From: Actinernus sp. WN-2022
Taxonomy: Eukaryota; Cnidaria; Anthozoa; Actiniaria; Actinernidae
Length of the DNA stretch: 64,000 bases
Direction: 5' to 3'
Assembly (NCBI GenBank): GCA_030867875.1
Contig: JAOWCC010001589.1
Location: 81,987,537-82,051,536 of the forward strand
A model generated the notes under the pieces. That model was not told the DNA's origin and did no database searches. It saw nothing but the letters and a program-made list of their open reading frames with translations. This document shows, in pieces, positions 21,170 to 32,042 of the stretch (the stretch's first letter is position 1; each line of letters begins with the position of its first letter). The position numbers and the translations under genes are program-made.

Positions 21170-22325
21170 CGAGTAGGAATGGAGCGAGGATGAAAAAGCG
21201 AGAGAAGGGGGAGGGGCAAAGAAAAGAAGAGGGGAGGGGGAGGGGGAGGGGGAAGAAGGAAACGCCTGCCCGCAAGGCCTATGATTTTGAAAAACTTCGT
21301 TCGTCCACGAACGAAGGCCCGCTTCTGATTGGTGTGGTACTGACAATTTTGATTGGCACCAATCATTCGTTCGTCCATATCGCATTTCGAGGAAAACTTC
21401 AGCGTAATCAGCGAAAGGTTATAGTTCGGCGAAGCAGACTTCGAATATTTCTTTATACAGCGGGTTAATTTTCCTGCTCTAAAGCTAAATCTCTAAAGAA
21501 GGCTGGAACAGAAATAAGGTTTGCAATTGCAACAACTTACCTTTCGGTTGGAAGAATGGCACCCGGGTTTTGGGAAAAAGTTTGATTTTCAACTCCTTGT
21601 TCGTGCATGTGAAGGAAACTGATGACGAAGCCGTTGTTTCCCTCTAAAATCAAGTGACTTCATTGGAATCGAAGGCTAGATTTACAACACAAACAACAAT
21701 CCAAATTGCTTGACATTATACAGAAGTTATGTTTATGATTTTTATATTAGCCCGACTGATTTTGGAGAAAACATACGGTTTCCCCGAGCATTTTCTGTCC
21801 ATATTAACGTGGCGGAAGCCTAAAGGCTAACGACCAAACCATATTCAAGCGCATAAATAAAATTATTTCAAGCACTTCTATTAAAACTATGAACTTCCTG
21901 TTACATATGTAAGAACTACGATGGTGCCTGATTCTATTTGTGAATTTATTTCGAAAGTAAAGAGCTGTTTTCAGATTCTTTCGAGTTATATTCCCATCTC
22001 ATGATGTGCAAACAATGCTGAATGTGAACGAACCCAACACTGCGGTTACATCTCATCAGATTGTTTACCAAATTGAAATCTTGGTGGCGGCCAAATGGCA
22101 ATTAAGATCGCTTGATATCATTGAAGTAGAGGTTGATAACCCGGCCGGTTAATTTTGGAGGAAATGTACATTTTCTGAGGCCTACAATCAGCGAGGGAAA
22201 TTGCACTGGTAATTTTTGACAGATCAGACATGCATAACTAATTAGGAGGCGTTTTTCAAAATCACAGGCGTTGCGGGCAGGCGTTCCCTTCCCTTCTCCT
22301 CCCCTCCTCCCTACTTCCTTTTTGT
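21170..22325. mobile_element. Probable TIR element with purine-rich ends
   Basis: The block GGAAACGCCTGCCCGCAAGG plus CCTATGATTTTGAAAAAC (21258-21295) recurs inverted at 22250-22292, with GGGGAGG-rich DNA outside each. The interior (about 0.95 kb) has no transposase. ORFs reading through the purine tracts are low-complexity artefacts. Confidence 0.6.
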
Positions 22326-22999
22326 CCTCGCGCCATTCTTCCCTCGTCCAAATATATTTCGGTTTCCCAAATAAAACGCCTTTCCCAAATAAAACGCCCG
22401 GGATACCTGTGTTATTCTAGTGTAACGCCATAGAGTGTTGTAACATAGCTCATTTCCGGTTCCTTCCGCATGTCTTGACCTTTTAGATATGTCTCGTTCC
22501 AACCTATTAAATACCGCGCGAAACAACCAACCAAACTTGCTTTCACCATAACAAGAGCCCATCTGGGCTTCCACTCGGGCCACATGAGATTGAAGATGAA
22601 ATACACTTTCATTTGAAATCCTCTTAGTATAATAACCAAAGGGAAGAATTATTAGCTGAATTTAGCAGTCTTTAGGAGTGGCCGGTAGCAATTAGTAAAT
22701 CAGTTAGTAAAAATTCATACAAGGTCGGTCCCCTTGGTTCCTAATCCATGAACCAAAGTGAGCTTCCCACCCCAACCAATGGGCAACAAACAATTAATTC
22801 TGACACTTAGGTTCCCATGGATCCACCCCTGATGGAAGCTGCTGATACATGCATTATTTATCCATCCATTTACAACAACAATAAAAAAGATTGTTTAAGG
22901 CAGCAGTCATGATTATGTTTTATGTAGTACTGATGTAATCTACTAGATTTAGCCTGTATATTTATAATATATATAATGTATATAGTGGCACCAAGGGAA
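22326..22999. other. Non-coding, nothing recognised
   Basis: Short direct duplication of TTTCCCAAATAAAACGCC at about 22363-22397. A GGGATACCTGTGTTA motif at 22400 recurs elsewhere (see findings). Confidence 0.45.
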
Positions 23000-23222
23000 C
23001 TAGCACTACTACTACTAACAGAGGAGAGAGTCAATGTATTTAGCAATTTAACATTGTGATCCAAGAAGACACAAAGCTTTTAGAACCATTTGCAGATGTC
23101 AGAGCAAAGGCATGCAGTACCAGTTCTCCCAGTTATTTTAAGGTCCTACCTGGATTTGAACTCTGACTACCTCCTGCACAACAGACTGACACTTAACCAC
23201 TGAGCTTACTGGTTCTGTGATG
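23000..23222 (-). repeat. tRNA-derived SINE (copy 1)
   Basis: On the minus strand: A-box-like AAGCTCAGTGGTTAAGTG (about 23191-23208), B-box-like GAGTTCAAATCC (about 23150-23161), then the family body TTAAAATAACTG, CATCTGCAAATGGTT and GTCTTCTTGGAT, ending in a (TAG)n-like tail near 23003. The body aligns with the copy at 45557-45980. Confidence 0.8.
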
Positions 23223-24978
23223 GGCCAAATTTTGTTGAGATAAAATTAATCCAATTCTATTAAAATAAAATTATAAATAAATCTGAGACATTGAATAAGA
23301 CAGCATGATTTTGCAGTGATTCTTTTTATGATTCAGGTTTTTGGAGAGAACTGCTCGGGTATGTGAAATGATTGGAGATACTGTAGCATGAAATTTACAT
23401 TTTCCTCTGGTTCGCTTTGGCTTTTAGTTACCCTACAAAGGCTACAGACTTTTCGACGTGATTTTACAAACAAATTATTTCTCCATTTATTTAAATTATC
23501 TCTGATTTCTCTCTTCTCCGTCCTTACGGCTTTGTTTTCTAACTCGCCTCACTTTTCTGCTTTTTCCTAAAATTCGTTTAAGTAATTAAGATGTGCTTGC
23601 GACTCGTTTTATGACAATGAGTGTTTGCAGCACGTCTCTGTGTACATGTGTTGTAGGCATACATGTCTGGTTCTTCGACTTAATAGAATTTGCAGTTATC
23701 TTCTACTGGCATGTCTGCATTCTTCCAGAGATTGACGTATATAACCATGATCAGAAGGATAACACTGGATATAAATAGACATGGTAAAAAAGTACACTGA
23801 CTATCGCAAAAAATCGACAAAGAAATGCAGATATAAACACGCAATGATTTCAACCTCACCGTACCTTCATGACCTGACAAGACACTGTTCAGTTTCACTT
23901 TCCCTCTCAGCTTTGCTCTTGAGTTGAAGTGCAGTATATTTGAGTCAGTACCAATCCACAGAGATTCAAATAACAAAGCCGTGGCGGAAAAGAAGCTTAA
24001 ACGAGAAATATTTTGTCCTCCTAGAAAAACACAACATCTTGCCATTTCTATCGAAGAAGCGTTTGGTTTCAGCAGCAAGTCAACACGCTAAAGTCCAATT
24101 CGATATGTGGATTAGCTGGATCCTGGCTTTGATCATGCAGCCCCTTCAGGTTGTCGTGTCGTATATAAAATCACAGGCCATCTGGGTAAAAAACGCGGTC
24201 CTTCGGCTCCGACAAGAGCGCCAGTTGAAATATCCTGAGCCTGTTGGAAGGCTTTCGCACGAGTGAAGTTAAATAAAACATTAAACTGCTTACATTTGAG
24301 AGATGGGACTCCAAATTTGAGAGAGATTTGCTCGCGGATCCACCATCTTGATTTTACTGTATTAAATTCTGTAAATAAATTAACCTGGCGAGTGTTACGT
24401 GACCAGCACAGTGCGATCTGATTGGTGTGAATTTGACCTTTAACGCATGCGCAGAACGCTTGCTACACTGAATAAAAAAAAATAACGACTTGCATTTTAA
24501 GACTCGTTGCTGCCACAGGCAGCCCGAGTAATAAATGATCGTTGTGAACGAGGAACAATGAAATGTCACTGTAGAAAGGTTTAACAGAAAAGGAAAGAAC
24601 AGTGGAGAACGTGTTGGGAGGCCCACAAGAGTATATATCTCGTCTGGAACATAATTTACGAAGCCTCTGAAACGACTTTCAATCCAGCCAGTGTTTGCTT
24701 CGGTTGTTCGTTCTCGCTTACATTCACTCCTTTAATACGCTCTGACTACAAGCACTCTTGTATTTTCAAGTAAGAATAGGAGAATAGATGAGTAAATTTG
24801 GCCGTTAGTTTACGGCACAACACCATAAATTTGATATCCGGTTTAATACTGAATTGAAACTCGCCAAAACCCGCTTTGAACAACCTGAATCGCCATTACA
24901 ACATTGACGACAAACGATTGAATTCTAATTGAATACCTTCGAGCGAGAGCGTTGTGTAGTAATTTTAACGGTCGTTGT
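23223..24978. other. Unrecognised region with a possible coding stretch
   Basis: An ORF at 23940-24266 (+) gives a 108-residue product with a hydrophobic segment (MWISWILALIMQPLQVVVSY) and a basic tail. It matches no family I know, and an overlapping minus-strand frame is equally long, so I do not call a gene. The rest shows no features. Confidence 0.3.
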
Positions 24979-25420
24979 AAACGCATTCTCAACTAAAATC
25001 AGTTTTTCTCATTTACGATTATTCCGATGAAAACTGTGTGAATTGCACTGTTTTTCGGAAGCGTAATTTGTCCCTCTAATTTTCGGCCATTATCGGCGGT
25101 GCAAAAACAAAACCATCACAAAAACAGCATTTCTGGAGGACATGTTTTTAATATACGCAAAAATTAATACATTTCTTACGATTAATATTGGAGGTTAAAT
25201 AAACCAAAGTCCTCATATCTAGCGGACAATAGTAAACCCCGATTCCGCACTGCGGAATAGATGTTTTCTCAAAATACCCTACAAATGACCAAATCTAGCG
25301 GACAATACTAAACCCCGATTACGCACTGCGGAATAGATGTTTTCTCAAAATATCCCACAAGAACAAATCTGATGCAAGGGTCGTTGAAAAAAGGATCATT
25401 TGCCTACAAAACCGGTTTAG
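24979..25420. repeat. Palindromic-minisatellite element, left copy
   Basis: Begins with a 36-bp end (AAACGCATTCTCAACTAAAA...). It later holds two units centred on ATTCCGCACTGCGGAAT (25242-25258, and 25318-25334 with one change), spaced 76 bp. The same end and units occur inverted at 33950-34839. Non-coding. Confidence 0.8.
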
Positions 25421-26535
25421 ACAGAGATAGCTTCAAGGCCCTGCTTCAAATTTTAAAACCGTTGCAGTTGGTTGGCCGGTAATTAGACTAATTATTAAAA
25501 CCAATCAGCTATGTTTTAGCCCTGAACCTCACATACCAGTTATTTTTTAAACTTACTAGCAGCTCTTTCTTTGGCAATTTAATTTTTGTTTAGCATGAGT
25601 GCAAACGAGAACTGAGACTCGATTCGCAGACGATCGAAAGTGTACCCGAAATCTGGCCAAGCCGATCTATAAATTTTAGAGAATAACAATTAAAATGAGG
25701 ATATAATAATTACACATTAGTTGGATATTGTCTACCTGTTCAATCTACCCAGCTTTTCTTCAGTGTTGTGGCTGCATCAAACGCATGGGAATGTTTGCTC
25801 ACACACAGATGCGTCGTTCTGATCAGTTAGATTGGATGCATATTGTTCAAGTGAAATTTATCGGCTGTTTTAGTACGCTTGTGTTCGGCTCACGTCTACT
25901 GATTCAACATCAATCGCATCTCCGGGCCAATATCTTTCTCTCGGCAGGAATTATCGGTGCTACGGCCGACATGCCTTGGTTTTCACAGAATTATTCGAAG
26001 TAGATTAGCATGAGTGCTAATCTATAACAGCATTTTCGGGGGAATATATCTTAATCCTTCCCAAAAGCAGTGGGGAAACTGCGGCTATGGGCCGTGGGGA
26101 TATGGCTGATACAATCCTCTTGATGTGACGCGGCATTAAGTGAACCGTATTAAGATATTGTCAACTGGTACATCACGCAGTCGGCGTTTTTCATTGATCG
26201 GGAGTCTCACTGAGACAATAAAAGCATTTGTTCCTGGACAACTTCTCCATGTTCTTGTGCTCTGGCCATCTCATAACTATCGGTTTCCATTGCCAGGATG
26301 AAACCGCCACTTCAATATAATTTGTACGGTTCATTGCCGATGACGCGGTTAGATAATACCTACATGTGAAAACACCATTCAATGAAATTGAATATCCCGG
26401 TGCCTGTGAAGTCTCAGCTTTAACCAATCGGATCAAGGACTAGTGTTATTTCAGGCGCGCAAAAATTTGAATACTGCCAAAAACCGAATAATAAATAAGC
26501 GTCCCTTCAATTTTAGTTACACGTCGCCATGTGCT
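25421..26535. other. Non-coding flank of the Ngaro element
   Basis: ORFs at 25728-26003 (+) and 26191-26436 (-) show no motifs. No repeats were recognised. Confidence 0.4.
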
Positions 26536-26761
26536 TTTATGTTTTTCCCCTTTGCTGTATAGTATAACCCTAAATAGTGCTGCATTGATGGAGCTTGTTT
26601 ACTGGGCATTGCATAATAATACATACACGTGTTCTGGTGTTAAATGGCTATGGACAAAGGCCCATAGCCGCTTTAATTAAATGTACTATGTGTAAATCAT
26701 AAAAGGTATATTTACATTATAATACCGTGATCTTAGCCCGGTAAAGGTGGGGGCAACAAAA
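26536..26761 (-). repeat. Ngaro B2 repeat
   Basis: Same sequence as B1 (27055-27279), from TTTATGTTTTTCCCC to GGGGCAACAAAA. It has one extra T in GGTATATTTACATT. It forms the outer 3' end of the element and is separated from A2 by about 53 bp. Confidence 0.9.
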
Positions 26762-26814
26762 ACCTTACAATGTACTAAAAAGACTGTGCGGCCAGGCAAA
26801 GGGGGAGGTGGTGG

Positions 26815-27059
26815 GAAAACAAAAACACAACTGAACTCTGTGAGAATCAGAAGTGAATGCCAAATGCCAAGCCATGGCCACGTGATAAACTACACTCCTT
26901 ATAGGGGGAGTAATGCAATAGCTTCTCCATTGGCCCTGCCACACATCCGGGATGTTGCTACTTAACAATTATTTACATGCAACTTTAACGGAGTCAAAAC
27001 ATAAATAAAGCTAGAGGAAAAACATAAAAATCCTATTCGTAAACAAATATTCCATTTAT
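26815..27059 (-). repeat. Ngaro A2 repeat
   Basis: 245 bp, identical to A1 (32824-33068). It abuts B1 directly at the shared TTTAT, as expected for elements replicating through a circular intermediate. Confidence 0.93.
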
Positions 27060-27279
27060 GTTTTTCCCCTTTGCTGTATAGTATAACCCTAAATAGTGCT
27101 GCATTGATGGAGCTTGTTTACTGGGCATTGCATAATAATACATACACGTGTTCTGGTGTTAAATGGCTATGGACAAAGGCCCATAGCCGCTTTAATTAAA
27201 TGTACTATGTGTAAATCATAAAAGGTATATTACATTATAATACCGTGATCTTAGCCCGGTAAAGGTGGGGGCAACAAAA
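27055..27279 (-). repeat. Ngaro B1 repeat
   Basis: About 225 bp, matching B2. It lies between the recombinase 3' region and A2. Confidence 0.9.
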
Positions 27280-27398
27280 CGCCAAAAGCATCATGAGGTA
27301 ACTAATGATGCTACCGCCACCCAAAAGAAATGCAGCACCAAAAAGGACAAAGTTTATAAATTAATTAACTTCTGTAACAATGCATAGCACCTAAAACT

Positions 27399-27659
27399 GT
27401 GGGACTGCTGCCCTTGCTAATCAGTCCCACACCTACATAGGATACAGGTTAATGACGATGTAATGGCAATATTAGACTACTGCCCTTGCTAGTCAGTCTC
27501 ACACAAAGATTACATGTTAACAAAAATTCATTTAAAATATGAGACTGCTGCCCTTGCTAGTCAGTCCCATAAATCTCATGAGTATTTGCTTGATAACCAA
27601 GCCTTACGACAAGGACCCTGAAGCGATGAGAACTGCTGCCCTTGCAAGTCAGTCTCATC
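27399..27659 (-). other. Four related stem-loops in the Ngaro 3' region
   Basis: Units at 27399-27430, about 27472-27502, 27539-27570 and 27625-27659 share the loop CTGCCCTTGCTAGT (element strand ACTAGCAAGGGCAG) between inverted arms. Unit 1 pairs GTGGGACTG with CAGTCCCAC perfectly. Unit 3 pairs ATGAGACTG with CAGTCCCAT, where the single mismatch is a G-U pair on the element-sense RNA. Unit 4 pairs GATGAGA(A)CTG with CAGTCTCATC with one bulge. The stem sequence varies while pairing holds, which points to a selected RNA (or DNA) structure downstream of the recombinase. Confidence 0.75.
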
Positions 27660-27734
27660 AATTCAAGGTGACCCCAATAGCAACTTCCCCCGCAAGATGC
27701 TAAAGTGGTAAATGAACAAATTATGTAAATTATT

Positions 27735-28698
27735 TTATGAAGATAGTGAAGGAATACGAATGTATTTTTGGAAGGCATTTGACTTCCACCGACCCAGTGT
27801 CCGAATCTGAGTGTCAGACATTCCTCGCTCTGCAGCATGAGAAGCAGCCCCTATACGAAAACTGTGACCTTTGTACCTAGATGGATCGAGTCCACATTGC
27901 CTAATGGCTAATGAAAGCTGATCTGTAAAGGAGGTTCTAGATACCGGGGACCCATCCGCTGTGATAAACAGAGGACCCGCTACATTACCCCTGAGTTTCA
28001 GATAATCAGAAATTACCTGCACAGGACAACAAGCTATCCGGCGATGAATAACTATAGAAAAAGGACGTTGGTTATAGTTGTGTTTGAAATTCATAAATGT
28101 GACCTTCAATGCTACTGTCTCCTGATTCCTATCTACAAGCTTGACAAGCTGATGGATCTGAAGAGGGGGGCTAGCTACTTTACTTGTTGATAACGTCATC
28201 TCGCCAACCCTTAGTAAAGGCAAAAAATGCAAGGGAGCACATAGCTCGAAATTGACAACTGTGATACGATGTATTTGAACATTCAAATGACGAACCTAGT
28301 ATTTTATGAAGGATAGGCAATGTAATAGGCAATCTACTATCTAATCGAGATCCGATCTTACCGTAACCTTTAAGCATCTGGATTATATAAAAAACCTTTG
28401 TGGGATTAGGAAACCCGGACAGCTTATGAGAATAGCCTAGAGCTGAAATATAAGTATTAACTGTCGATGGGGCATAATGATGGTCATACATATATGCAAT
28501 AAAAAGTGCTAAAGTTGGAGCCGATATAGGTAGGGTAACAGACACCCTCTGAAATGTAATATGCAAAAACTGGAAATAAAGTTTCCAAGCCCGTTTGTAT
28601 GTTGGAAGTGATGAGGGTTGGAGGCTTGTTTGCAAGAGTGTCGACACTATGGTTGCCAATTCTGTGGCTGCAGATCCAGAGGAATTTCTGTCGGACAC
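27735..28698 (-). pseudogene. Ngaro tyrosine recombinase, one 1-nt frameshift
   Basis: Catalyses integration of the circular DNA form. The N-terminal SAM-like core-binding part is in 28698-28180 (LPTYKRAWKLYFQFL, PSTVNTYISALGYSHKL). The catalytic domain is in 28286-27735: LRVGEMT (first Arg), GPLFITADGSPVSRTSF, YKGHSFRIGAAS (His-x-x-Arg) and LGRWKSNAFQKYIR (Trp and nucleophile Tyr). The frame changes between FFAF and LRVGEM at about 28195-28205, consistent with one extra base. Its start overlaps the end of the RT/RNase H ORF by 52 nt. A sequencing error or a very recent mutation would explain the otherwise well-kept sequence. Confidence 0.9.
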
Positions 28699-30314
28699 TG
28701 GTCCATATGAGCTGGTGCCAAAATGTGGAATTTCGGAACCTGTAACCGAGATAGAGAATCCGCTAGAATGTTATGGCAACCACGTATGTGTGTAGCTTTG
28801 AAAAGTATGTTATTTTGTAAACAAACTAACACCATCTTTCGAACGAAAAACATCAAGGATTTATCTTTGCATGATTGCTTATTAATGACATGCACTAATG
28901 CTTCATTGTCCGTATAAAACAATATACAACGATTACGCATATCATAACCCCACAAGCATAGACTTAGTACAATTGGATAGAATTCCAAAATAGCAATGTT
29001 ACGATGAGTCCAACTATCAGGCCATTTGCCATAGCACCATTTATTGCCAAAAATAGCACCAAAACCGATTGCCCCAGAAGCATCTGTGTATAGATTTAAA
29101 TTAGCCGAACTATACCAGTTGTCATCAAGGAAAAATGATTTCCCATTAAATTGTGTCAAGAAAGAGAGCCAAACTGTTAAATCCTCTTTAACCTCTTTGC
29201 TGACTCTAATATAATGAAATGGTGACTGAATCCCCAATGTCAGGTCAATTAATCTCCGCAAGAAAGCTCTACCCGGTACAATGACTGAACAAGCAAAATT
29301 GAGCAGGCCTGTCAATGACTGAATCTCCTTCAAAGTAACCTTTTTACGATGCAAGAAATCAGAAATGATAGTCACACTTTTGTTGATTTTGTCTAGCGGT
29401 AAACGAGCTTCGAACAAAATGGAGTCTAATTCAATGCCGGCAAATGATAAAGTGGTTGCCGGACCACACGTTTTTTCTGGTGCCATGGGAATGCCAAGGT
29501 AGGAACAAAGATCCAAGAATAAATTCAACTGTTGTCGACATAATTCATAAGATGGGGCAATTATAAGAAAGTCATCAAGTAAGTGCAAAATGTTGCTAAT
29601 TTTACATTTATGTTGGGCAATCCATTCCACTGCAGTACTAAATTTCTCAAAAGTTTTACATGAACTAGAACACCCCATGGGCATGCATCGATCATAATAA
29701 TAAAAACCTCTCCATTGCATCCCAAGTAGGTTATAATCATGTGGATGGATAGGAATAATCCTAAAAGCATTCTTGATATCAGTTTTTGCTAAAAAACACC
29801 CAGGGCCTACAGTCTTGATGTGTCTAATTGCATCTTGAATATTAGCATAACAAACACTTGTATGCTCTGATGAAATGCCATCATTAACTGAGGAGCCCTT
29901 TGGAAAAGATAAATGATGAATTAATCGAAATTCACCTGGAGCCTTTTTGGGCACAACGCCTAGTGGAGAAACCCAGAGAGGAGATAATGGTGGATGATGG
30001 AATGGTCCAGCCAATCTTCCAGCCTCTAACTCTTTCTTAATCTTAGCATCTACAACCTCAGGGTTGTGCATGGCCGATATTATTTTTTTTGCTTGTGAGG
30101 ACTCCCGAATACCACAATAATGTATGGGAAAACCCTGCTTAAAGCCAAATGAAAGAAATACTGCAGTGTCATGGTTGTACCCAGAAAGAAGAAATTCTAA
30201 CCTATCAACTCTTATTGGGGTTGGGAGGTTGGAACTTGGCAGATAGAGGTTGTTTATTGGGGTTTTTACTTGGGCCACGAAAATTACACTGGGTGGCTTT
30301 GTGCTTTCCTTCAC
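28647..30314 (-). CDS. Ngaro reverse transcriptase / RNase H
   Basis: 555 residues. RT motifs: SPLGVVPKKAPGEFRLIHHL, FLAKTDIKNAFRIIPIHPHD (catalytic Asp), MPMGCSSSCKTFEKF, and ILHLLDDFLIIAP (DD pair; LLDD in place of YxDD, as in DIRS-order elements). A connection region (LLNFACSVIVPGRAFLRRLI) leads to RNase H with LYTDASGAIGFGAIF (Asp), ILEFYPIVLSL (Glu), ILFYTDNEALV (Asp) and ILADSLSRL. No methyltransferase domain follows, in keeping with Ngaro. The first 110 nt overlap the Gag 3' end in another frame, so it may be made by reinitiation, frameshifting or separate translation. The ATG at 30314 is the first available, but use of it is not proven. Confidence 0.94.
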   Translation of the reverse strand: MKESTKPPSVIFVAQVKTPINNLYLPSSNLPTPIRVDRLEFLLSGYNHDTAVFLSFGFKQGFPIHYCGIRESSQAKKIISAMHNPEVVDAKIKKELEAGRLAGPFHHPPLSPLWVSPLGVVPKKAPGEFRLIHHLSFPKGSSVNDGISSEHTSVCYANIQDAIRHIKTVGPGCFLAKTDIKNAFRIIPIHPHDYNLLGMQWRGFYYYDRCMPMGCSSSCKTFEKFSTAVEWIAQHKCKISNILHLLDDFLIIAPSYELCRQQLNLFLDLCSYLGIPMAPEKTCGPATTLSFAGIELDSILFEARLPLDKINKSVTIISDFLHRKKVTLKEIQSLTGLLNFACSVIVPGRAFLRRLIDLTLGIQSPFHYIRVSKEVKEDLTVWLSFLTQFNGKSFFLDDNWYSSANLNLYTDASGAIGFGAIFGNKWCYGKWPDSWTHRNIAILEFYPIVLSLCLWGYDMRNRCILFYTDNEALVHVINKQSCKDKSLMFFVRKMVLVCLQNNILFKATHIRGCHNILADSLSRLQVPKFHILAPAHMDQCPTEIPLDLQPQNWQP

Positions 30315-31371
30315 ACTTGTAACAAAGATGCTTAAATTGGCATCCAGAGCACTGCTCTCCCTTGTTAAATCTGAAACAGTAGCCCTTGGGAATAGCCGAA
30401 AATGCCTTTGTTCGCGCCTGGTTCTGATTATAGCCTGCTTGTGGCTTAGTCTGAATCAGCGCCTGCTGAGACCGCATCCACAATTCCCAATGAATACTGC
30501 TCCAGGGAAAGGAAGATGGTTGTGCCTGTCTTAAGAACCGAAAATTTTCATCATAAAACTTCCAATTATGACCTCTGGCTGCCAAATCCTGGACAACCTC
30601 CCCATATTTCATGAGGGCGGGGGCCTCCATGGGATATTTGCTAGTATATACCCCAACAAAAACACGAAAACAATTTAACCAGGTCTCAATAGACAAATTT
30701 CTCTTTGTCTTTGACACTGGTTCAAGGCAAAGGGATGGTGTTTGTTCCCTATCTGAATTTTGTATTATTATCTGGTATTTGCTCTCAAAAATAGGATTGG
30801 TCAAGAGAGCTCCAAAATCAATGAATTCATTGTTCCATATTTTAGCCCGGAGCTTATCTGATACACGAGCATCAATTGGAAGACTTGGAGAAGTAAATAA
30901 CTGAGATGGCAAATATGTGCTCACTAACTGAGTCTCACCTGACAGGGCATTCTGTGCAGCATCTAAAGACCCTTGTACAATAGATGCTGCTAACCCTGTC
31001 GGAGTACTGGTTGTAGGCTGCAGCTCATCACTTCTAGGAGGACCAAGTGAAACTTCCATAAGGGCCGTAGTATCCGTAATAGTGGAAGGCACTGCGTTTG
31101 TAGAGGTGGTCGTTGGTGTGTTGTTAACTGATGTGGATGGAGACATCCTTTTCGTCACTTCATCTGCCACTCTTGAGACAAGCTGGTCCATCAGACCTGG
31201 GGGAAACATATCTGGCGATGAGGCGACCAACTGTGCACTACTAGCCTGTGGCTCTGTGGATGATGAAATCCTTGCTCGCTTTCTTGGCGGTGCTGTCTGG
31301 TCCCGCTGTGACGATGCCTCTTTGGCTTTAGCTGATGCTCGTCTTACTCTTTCTGAGCGTTTTGGAGGCAT
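30205..31371 (-). CDS. Ngaro Gag-like protein with C-terminal zinc fingers
   Basis: 388 residues. The N-terminus is basic (PPKRSERVRRASAKAKEA, PPRKRARISS, a likely nuclear localisation signal), followed by a long Ser/Thr/Pro-rich segment. A conserved globular part includes IWNNEFIDFGALLTNPIF and ETWLNCFRVFVGVYTSKYP, with a tract FSAIPKGYCFRFNKGEQCSG next. It ends with C-rich fingers (CFRF...CSGCQFKHLCYKCEGKHKATQC), a CCCH-like plus CCHC-like pair for RNA binding, and a basic tail. It probably packages element RNA. The start at 31371 (MPPKRSER) is close after an AT-rich leader. Confidence 0.88.
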   Translation of the reverse strand: MPPKRSERVRRASAKAKEASSQRDQTAPPRKRARISSSTEPQASSAQLVASSPDMFPPGLMDQLVSRVADEVTKRMSPSTSVNNTPTTTSTNAVPSTITDTTALMEVSLGPPRSDELQPTTSTPTGLAASIVQGSLDAAQNALSGETQLVSTYLPSQLFTSPSLPIDARVSDKLRAKIWNNEFIDFGALLTNPIFESKYQIIIQNSDREQTPSLCLEPVSKTKRNLSIETWLNCFRVFVGVYTSKYPMEAPALMKYGEVVQDLAARGHNWKFYDENFRFLRQAQPSSFPWSSIHWELWMRSQQALIQTKPQAGYNQNQARTKAFSAIPKGYCFRFNKGEQCSGCQFKHLCYKCEGKHKATQCNFRGPSKNPNKQPLSAKFQPPNPNKS

Positions 31372-31546
31372 GATTAATCTGAAAAAATAATTAAATAAAA
31401 TCTGGCAGACATTGAAATTTATAACCTACAAACTATAAATTTCTAGTAATAAACCGATTGTGGGCAGGAAGAAAATTACTATGGCAGGGAATAGCCTGTC
31501 AGACAACTGTCGACGCAATAGCTACCCTTAAAAAGCCACTAAAATT

Positions 31547-31880
31547 TCAGAGGACGAATCCCCAATAACAATTCAGAGGACAAATCCCCAATAACAATTC
31601 AGAGGACGAATCCCCAATAACAATTCAGCGGACGAATCGGCAAAAGAAATTTCGAGGACGAATCCTGACATAAATATTCTGAGGACGAATCCCCAACAAA
31701 TTCTGAGGACGAATCCCCAACAAAATTGAGGGACGAATCCTAAAATAAAAAAATTTTGAGGACGAACTGCAATTAAAAATTCTGGAGGACGAATCCCCAA
31801 ATAAAGCTTCCGAGGACGAATCCTCGACAACAGTGGCCGAAGCCAAAATAAATTTCTTTGACTTTGAGGGCGAAACCTCG
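31547..31880 (-). repeat. 11-unit tandem repeat between the hydrolase and Gag ORFs
   Basis: Units of about 25-30 bp with the core GAGGACGAATCCCCAA (element strand TTGGGGATTCGTCCTC). Seven or eight cores are well kept; outer units are diverged. It lies in what would be the leader upstream of Gag. ORFs that read through it give repetitive GFVLRI-type peptide and are not believed. Confidence 0.88.
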
Positions 31881-32042
31881 AAGCCGATAAATTAATGTCA
31901 ACTAAATATGACACATCAATTAAATAAAAACTTGCGAGTCATACACAAGAACATAAACTGCCCACAACTAGTTTAAATACATATAAGCTAGGTTTAAAAC
32001 ATAAGGAATAAACCAAACTACAGCTAGGCAGCAAGAAACAAA

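Noticed and set aside
21100..21468. 122- and 134-codon ORFs on both strands
   Set aside because: They arise from GGGGAGG purine tracts and TIR sequence; proline/arginine low complexity, no motif.
23940..24266. Membrane protein gene
   Set aside because: One hydrophobic stretch in a 108-codon frame, with an equally long antisense frame; not enough to call.
31547..31880. Regular short repeats resembling a CRISPR array
   Set aside because: Repeat units are diverged, spacers are only about 10 bp and AT-rich, no cas genes are present, and the context is a eukaryotic retroelement leader.
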